From NCBI GenBank assembly GCA_963824905.1, contig CAWGRH010000027.1, positions 372,001 through 436,000 on the forward strand: a DNA stretch of 64,000 bases, in the 5' to 3' direction. The notes under the pieces were generated by a model. The model made no database searches, was not told where the DNA came from, and saw nothing but the letters and a program-made list of their open reading frames with translations. Position numbers and translations under genes: made by a program. Below are positions 59,497 through 64,000 of the stretch, piece by piece. Positions within the stretch are counted from its first letter, which is position 1. The number at the start of each line of letters is the position of its first letter. This stretch comes from JAJPKK01 sp963824905 (GTDB lineage Bacteria > Pseudomonadota > Alphaproteobacteria > Rhizobiales > Xanthobacteraceae).

Positions 59497-60375
59497 GTGG
59501 CGGCGTTTCTGCAACTGTTCGTGTCGGGTCTCGCGACCGGGGCGATCTACGCTCTGGTCGCGCTCGGTTTCACGCTGCTGTGGCAGACCTCGCAGACCAT
59601 CAATTTCGCCCAGGGCGAATTCGTGATGATCCCGGCCTTCTTCGTCCTCGCGGCGATGAAGTTCTTGGGATTGGATTTCTGGTCCGCGTGTCTCGTCGGA
59701 CTCGTCGTCGCCCTCCTCGTCCTCGGCCTCCTCTTCAAGCGCCTCGTCGTCGATCCGATGCTGCGCCACGGCGTGCTGCCGCTCGTCATCTCGACCATCG
59801 CGTTGTCGCTGTTCCTGCGCGAAGCCGCCAAGGACTTCTATTCGGCGCAGGCGCAGCCGTTTCCGCAGCTGGTGCCGGCGCACGACATCGAGGTGTTCGG
59901 CGCCGTGATCTCGACCCAGAGCCTCGTCGTGCTCGCCGTCGCGGTCGCCGCCGTCGCCGGCGTGCAGCTCTTTCTCTCGCGCACGCGCACCGGCCGCTGC
60001 ATGCAGGCGACCGCGCAGAACCCGGTGGTGGCGCGCATCCTCGGCATCCCCGTCGAGCGGATGATCCTCTACACGTTCCTGCTCAACGCCGCGCTGGTGA
60101 CGCTCGCCTCGGTGCTGATCAGCCCGATCTATCTCGCGAAGTTCACCAATGGCGAGACGCTCGGCCTCGCCGCCTTCGTCGCGGCGATCGTCGGCGGGTT
60201 CAACCAGGCGCGCGGCGCGATCGTCGGCGGGCTCGTCCTCGGCGTCGTCGAGAATCTCTCGGCCGCCTATATCTCGGCGCAATATCGCGGCGCGTTCCCG
60301 ATGCTGCTTCTGGTGCTCGTCATCCTGTTCCGTCCGCACGGCCTGCTCGGGCGCCCCGAGGAGCGCACGGTATGA
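59497..60375 (+). CDS. Branched-chain-type ABC transporter permease, LivH-like
   Basis: 292 residues, about eight membrane segments, with LGFTLLWQTSQTINFAQGEF and QATAQNPVVARILGIPVERM, the EAA-type loop of LivH. The GTG start has GGAGG eight bases upstream. Its stop overlaps the next gene's start (ATGA). Confidence 0.92.
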   Translation: MAAFLQLFVSGLATGAIYALVALGFTLLWQTSQTINFAQGEFVMIPAFFVLAAMKFLGLDFWSACLVGLVVALLVLGLLFKRLVVDPMLRHGVLPLVISTIALSLFLREAAKDFYSAQAQPFPQLVPAHDIEVFGAVISTQSLVVLAVAVAAVAGVQLFLSRTRTGRCMQATAQNPVVARILGIPVERMILYTFLLNAALVTLASVLISPIYLAKFTNGETLGLAAFVAAIVGGFNQARGAIVGGLVLGVVENLSAAYISAQYRGAFPMLLLVLVILFRPHGLLGRPEERTV

Positions 60376-61394
60376 GCGGCGTCTGGCCGCGCCTGGCCGC
60401 CGCGGCCGTTGCCGCCGCCGTGCTCGCCGCGGCGCCGTTCGTCCTCAAACCGTCCGGCGTCTATCTCATGAGCTATTGGGCGGTGACCACCATCGCCGCG
60501 CTCGGCCTCAACCTGACGCTCGGCTATGCCGGCCAGATTTCGCTCGCGCAGGGCGCCTTCGTCGGCATCGGGGCCTATACGGTCGCCATTGCGACCGCGC
60601 ATTCCGTTCCCTTCGCCGCCGCGTTCGCACTGGCGGCCGCGCTCTCCTTCGCGATCGGCTGGCTGCTCGGCTATCCGGCGCTGCGCGTGCAGCATCATTA
60701 TCTCGCCTTCGTCACCCTCGCCTTCTCGACTGTCGCGTTCCTCGTGATGCGCAACGAGGAATGGCTCACCGGCGGCGTCTACGGGATCAACGGCATCGCG
60801 CGGCCGAGCCTATGGGACGTGAGCACGCTCCGCGAGCGGTTCGGCTGGTCCGCCGCGCAGGCGCGGGCCGTCGACTTCTATGTCATCAGCCTTGCGATGT
60901 TGGCACTGTTCTCCGCGGTAATGTGGTGGATCATACGCTCGCCCTGGGGCCGCGCCTTCGTCGCGCTGCGCGAGAACCCGACGCGCGCCCTTTCGCTGGG
61001 CGTCGACACCCGCCGCTACACGCTGATGGCGTTCGCGATCGGCTCGTGCTTCGGCGGCTGCGCCGGCGCCGTCTACGCGCCGCTCGTGCAGTTCATCGAG
61101 CCGAGCTCGTTCGCGCTCGGGCTCTCGCTCAACCTGCTGCTGATGGTGATCGTCGGCGGCTCGGGCTATTTCCTCGGGCCGTTCGCCGGCGGGCTCGTCG
61201 CCATCCTCGCACCGGAATGGCTGCGCTTCACGGAAGGGTATTACCTCCTCGTCTATGCGCTCCTCGTGATGGTGCTGATGGCGATCTGTCCGACCGGCCT
61301 GATCGGGCTCGCCGAGCGTTCGGCGGCGGCGCTCTCGCGGCTGCGCGCCGCCCGCGCCGCTCCCGCCTCCGGCACCGAGACTGCTCTGCCATGA
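60372..61394 (+). CDS. Branched-chain-type ABC transporter permease, LivM-like
   Basis: 340 residues with LivM features: GLNLTLGYAGQISLAQGAFV, YLAFVTLAFSTVAFLVMRNE, RENPTRALSLGVDTRRYTLM. About nine membrane segments. It overlaps both neighbours by four bases. Confidence 0.92.
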   Translation: MSGVWPRLAAAAVAAAVLAAAPFVLKPSGVYLMSYWAVTTIAALGLNLTLGYAGQISLAQGAFVGIGAYTVAIATAHSVPFAAAFALAAALSFAIGWLLGYPALRVQHHYLAFVTLAFSTVAFLVMRNEEWLTGGVYGINGIARPSLWDVSTLRERFGWSAAQARAVDFYVISLAMLALFSAVMWWIIRSPWGRAFVALRENPTRALSLGVDTRRYTLMAFAIGSCFGGCAGAVYAPLVQFIEPSSFALGLSLNLLLMVIVGGSGYFLGPFAGGLVAILAPEWLRFTEGYYLLVYALLVMVLMAICPTGLIGLAERSAAALSRLRAARAAPASGTETALP

Positions 61395-62134
61395 GTACCG
61401 TGCTCGAGGTGCAGGGACTGCGCAAGACCTTCGGCGGCATCGCCGCGGTCGACGGCGTCTCGTTCGCGGTGCACGAGAGCGAGATCCTCGGCATCATCGG
61501 CCCGAACGGCTCGGGGAAATCGACGCTGTTCAACTGCGTGCTCGGCCAGTATCGGCCGACCGCCGGCCGCGTGTTCGTCGATGGCAGCGAGACGACGGGG
61601 ATGCGGCCCTGCGACCTCAATCGCCTCGGCGTGAGCCGCACCTTCCAGCTCCTGCAGGTCTTTCCGCAGCTCTCCGCCCGCGACAATCTCATCCTCGCCG
61701 GCCAGGAGCATCGGGGATCGATGGCATCGCGACTGTTCGGGCGCGGCGATGTCGGCCTTGGGCCGGCCGCCGATCGCATGATCGAGTTCTTCCGCTTGTC
61801 GCACGTCGCCGGCCACAAAGCCGGCGGGCTGAGCTACGGCCAGCAGAAGCTCCTTGACGCCGCCATGGCGTTCATGGCGGGCCCGCGGCTCGTGCTGCTC
61901 GACGAGCCCGCCGGCGGCGTCAACCCGACGATGCTTGCCGCGCTGCGCGACCGCCTGCGTGCCATCAACACCGAGCAGCGCGCGACCTTCGTCGTCATCG
62001 AGCACAACATGGATTTCGTGATGTCGCTGTGCTCGCGCATCCTGGTGCTCGCGGAGGGACGGATCATCGCGCAAGGCACACCCGCCGAGGTGCGCGCCGA
62101 TCGCAAGGTCATCGAGGCGTATCTTGGCCACTGA
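61391..62134 (+). CDS. Branched-chain-type ABC transporter ATPase, LivG-like
   Basis: 247 residues: Walker A GPNGSGKSTLFN, signature LSYGQQKLLDAAMAF, Walker B LVLLDEPAGGVNP and switch His in VIEHNMDFVMSLC, the latter typical of LivG. Overlaps the LivM gene by four bases and the LivF gene by eleven. Confidence 0.93.
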   Translation: MSTVLEVQGLRKTFGGIAAVDGVSFAVHESEILGIIGPNGSGKSTLFNCVLGQYRPTAGRVFVDGSETTGMRPCDLNRLGVSRTFQLLQVFPQLSARDNLILAGQEHRGSMASRLFGRGDVGLGPAADRMIEFFRLSHVAGHKAGGLSYGQQKLLDAAMAFMAGPRLVLLDEPAGGVNPTMLAALRDRLRAINTEQRATFVVIEHNMDFVMSLCSRILVLAEGRIIAQGTPAEVRADRKVIEAYLGH

Positions 62135-62879
62135 TACGCCCGCGCCCTCGCCGGTTCTCGAGCTTGCCGAGGTCGTCGCCGGCTACGGCGCCATGACGAT
62201 CCTCAACGGCACAACGTTCCGCGTCCGCCGCGGCACAATCACCACCATCATCGGACCGAACGGCGCGGGGAAATCGACCGTGTTCAAGACGGTGTTCGGC
62301 CTCCTGCAGGCGCGCTCCGGCCGCGTCACCTTCGACGGCACGGACGCGACCAATGCGTCCCCGCGCCGGCTGATCGGGCGCGGCATGATCTACCTGCCGC
62401 AGGGCCGCAACATCTTTCCCGAACTCAGCGTGCGCCACAATCTCGAGCTCGGCGGCGTCGCGACCAAGACGCACGACGTCGCCGCGCGGGTCGAGGCGGC
62501 GATGGACCGCTTCCCGGTGCTGCACCGCAAGGCCGACCGGCAGGCATCGACGCTCAGCGGCGGCGAGCAGAAGCTGCTCGAAATCGCGCGCGGCCTCCTG
62601 CTCGATCCCAAGCTCATCCTGATCGACGAGCCCTCGATCGGCCTGTCGCCGCTCATGGTCCAGGAGACCTTCGATATCTTGAAAGACCTGCGCAGCCGCG
62701 GCGTCACCGTCCTGATGGTCGAGCAGAACGCCAAGAGCGCGCTCGAAATCTCCGATGATGGGCTGGTGCTCGAGCTCGGCCGCACGCGCATGAGCGGCAG
62801 CGCGCGGGCGCTCCTCGAAGATCCCCGTGTCGGCCAGCTCTTCCTTGGCGGCACCATCGAGAACGAGCCGGTGTCGTGA
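62124..62879 (+). CDS. Branched-chain-type ABC transporter ATPase, LivF-like
   Basis: 251 residues: Walker A GPNGAGKSTVFK, signature LSGGEQKLLEIARGLL, Walker B LILIDEPSIGLSP and VEQNAKSALEI, the LivF form of the switch region. The TTG at 62124 overlaps the LivG gene by 11 bp; the frame has no later ATG before the domain begins. Confidence 0.9.
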   Translation: MATDTPAPSPVLELAEVVAGYGAMTILNGTTFRVRRGTITTIIGPNGAGKSTVFKTVFGLLQARSGRVTFDGTDATNASPRRLIGRGMIYLPQGRNIFPELSVRHNLELGGVATKTHDVAARVEAAMDRFPVLHRKADRQASTLSGGEQKLLEIARGLLLDPKLILIDEPSIGLSPLMVQETFDILKDLRSRGVTVLMVEQNAKSALEISDDGLVLELGRTRMSGSARALLEDPRVGQLFLGGTIENEPVS

Positions 62880-63613
62880 CCGCGGCCGGCGTTCGCGATC
62901 GGGTCGCGGTGGTGACCGGCGCCGCACGTGGCATCGGGCTTGCCATCGCCCGCCGGCTGTCGGACGACGGATGCCAAGTCGTCATCTGGGACCGCGACCT
63001 CGAACCGCTGGCGCGTTCGGACTTCGAGCCGGTTGCCGCCGAGGCGGTCGATGTCACCAATTACGATTCGGTCGAGCGCGCCTTCGCGGTCGCTGTCGCC
63101 CGCTTCGGACAAGTCCACATCCTCGTCAACAATGCCGGCGTCAACGGACTTGTGGCCCCGGCCGAGCACTATCCGCTCGATGAATTCGCTCGCGTGCTCG
63201 CCGTCGATCTCACCGGCGTTTTCCATTGCTGTCGGGCGGCCATTGCGCATATGAAGGCGAACCGCTACGGGCGCATCGTCAACATCGCGTCGATCGCAGG
63301 CAAGGAGGGGATGCCGGGAATCTCGGCCTATTCGGCGGCGAAGGCAGGCGTGATCGGCTACTCCAAGGCGATCGCGCGTGAGCTCGCAACGACCGGCGTC
63401 ACCGTGAACTGCGTGGCGCCGGCGATCACGCAGACCGAGCTGTTCCAGGAGATGACGCAGGCCCACATCGACGCCGCGCTCGCCCGCATCCCGATGGGCC
63501 GGTTCTGCCTGCCGGAGGAGATCGCCGCCGTCGTCGCCTTTGCGGCGAGCGACGCCTGCAGCTTCACCACCGGCTTCGTGTTCGACGCAACCGGCGGCCG
63601 CGCGACCTATTGA
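62876..63613 (+). CDS. SDR-family NAD(P)-dependent oxidoreductase
   Basis: 245 residues of the classical short-chain dehydrogenase type: cofactor loop TGAARGIG, NNAG, catalytic Ser in NIASIAGKEG and YSAAKAG with the Tyr/Lys pair. An Asp at the end of strand 2 (VIWDRD) suggests NAD rather than NADP. The GTG start overlaps the LivF stop, so it is coupled to the importer and probably oxidises the imported compound. The substrate is unknown. Confidence 0.9.
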   Translation: MTAAGVRDRVAVVTGAARGIGLAIARRLSDDGCQVVIWDRDLEPLARSDFEPVAAEAVDVTNYDSVERAFAVAVARFGQVHILVNNAGVNGLVAPAEHYPLDEFARVLAVDLTGVFHCCRAAIAHMKANRYGRIVNIASIAGKEGMPGISAYSAAKAGVIGYSKAIARELATTGVTVNCVAPAITQTELFQEMTQAHIDAALARIPMGRFCLPEEIAAVVAFAASDACSFTTGFVFDATGGRATY

Positions 63614-63657
63614 GGACATCCGCGCCACATGGGCGGCGCCGAGGAGTGGAACGAGAG

Positions 63658-64000
63658 ATGAGTCACCCCGACCGTTTTTGTCTCGCCGGCGTCATGGGCT
63701 GGCCGGTCCTGCATTCGCGCTCGCCGCGGCTGCACAATTACTGGTTCGCCAAGTATGGCCTGATGGGCAGCTACGTGCCGCTGGCGATCAAAGCAGACGG
63801 GCTGCGCGCCGCGTTGCGTGCCCTGCCCGCGCTGGGGTTTGCCGGCTGCAATCTGACGATCCCGCACAAGGAAACTGCATTCGAGATTGTCGACGAGGTC
63901 GACGAAACCGCGCGGCGCATCGGCGCGACCAATTGCATCGTGGTGCGTCCCGACGGATCGCTGCTCGCGCGCAACTACGACGGCTGGGGCTGGGCGGAGT
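63658..64000 (+). CDS. aroE: Shikimate/quinate 5-dehydrogenase, 3' part outside window
   Basis: The visible 114 codons start MSHPDRFCLAGVMGWPVLHS and include SRSPRLHN, the shikimate-binding Ser pair, and NLTIPHKE with the catalytic Lys, then DETARRIGATNCIVV. The catalytic domain is therefore AroE-type. The VMGWPVLHSRSP form replaces the usual VIGNPIAHSKSP. As it follows an importer and an SDR, it may act in quinate or shikimate breakdown rather than in biosynthesis; that is inference. The cofactor domain lies beyond the window. Confidence 0.88.
   Translation, partial: MSHPDRFCLAGVMGWPVLHSRSPRLHNYWFAKYGLMGSYVPLAIKADGLRAALRALPALGFAGCNLTIPHKETAFEIVDEVDETARRIGATNCIVVRPDGSLLARNYDGWGWAE

Overview
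This window is high-GC (roughly 65%) chromosomal DNA from an alphaproteobacterium. The gene content points to the Hyphomicrobiales, most like the Bradyrhizobiaceae/Xanthobacteraceae: a phasin beside acetoacetate decarboxylase, many periplasmic binding proteins, CoxM/CoxS subunits, PQQ dehydrogenases, a DivK-like regulator and typical rhizobial GC-rich dispersed repeats. That placement is inferred from gene families, not from a marker gene. No rRNA, tRNA, CRISPR array or transposase was recognised.

Layout. 1-2.1 kb: polyhydroxybutyrate/acetoacetate genes on the minus strand (acetoacetate decarboxylase cut by the window edge, a patatin, a phasin). 2.3-6.5 kb: an AI-2E family permease whose last 215 bp recur 2.5 kb downstream and bracket a lower-GC insert with a P-loop ATPase carrying TPR-like repeats and a small membrane protein. 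6.6-10.1 kb: small exported proteins, a ProQ-domain protein and an alpha/beta hydrolase. 10.3-15.6 kb: a signalling block (hybrid REC-cyclase, histidine kinase-response regulator-REC-cyclase). 15.9-18.2 kb: a binding protein, a Crp-family regulator, and a tiny secreted tandem-repeat protein behind a perfect Crp-type operator. 18.3-22.7 kb: two CoxM-type FAD subunits head to head, a CoxS iron-sulfur subunit, an NMT1-like binding protein with a repeat element in its N-terminus, and an XRE regulator.

22.9-30.4 kb holds four consecutive paralogous PQQ dehydrogenases separated by GC-rich palindromes. All four carry the extra aspartate associated with lanthanide-dependent enzymes. 30.5-34.4 kb: an operon of a CapK/PaaK-like adenylate-forming enzyme, an ABC-2 permease and ATPase, and a GNAT acetyltransferase. 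34.8-41.2 kb: a DUF2147 protein, a frameshifted amidohydrolase, a large alpha/beta hydrolase and a Tat-exported MmgE/PrpD protein. 41.4-45.9 kb: a TonB receptor-ExbB-ExbD-TonB operon for metal-chelate uptake. 46.4-54 kb: CBS-BON protein, GntP-like permease with a patatin, a membrane metallophosphoesterase, a frameshifted LapA and a dihaem cytochrome c. 54-58 kb: MarR regulator divergent from a MATE exporter, a cupin and a frameshifted carboxylesterase. 58.3-64 kb: a complete branched-chain-type ABC importer in tight operon with an SDR dehydrogenase and, just downstream, a shikimate/quinate dehydrogenase cut by the edge, suggesting uptake and oxidation of an alicyclic or aromatic acid.

Three genes are broken by exactly one extra base each, and the AI-2E gene has a probable poly-C slip. 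These are either recent pseudogenes or indel errors in the assembly. The most notable points are the four-gene PQQ array, the bracketed ATPase insert, and the Crp site feeding the small repeat protein.
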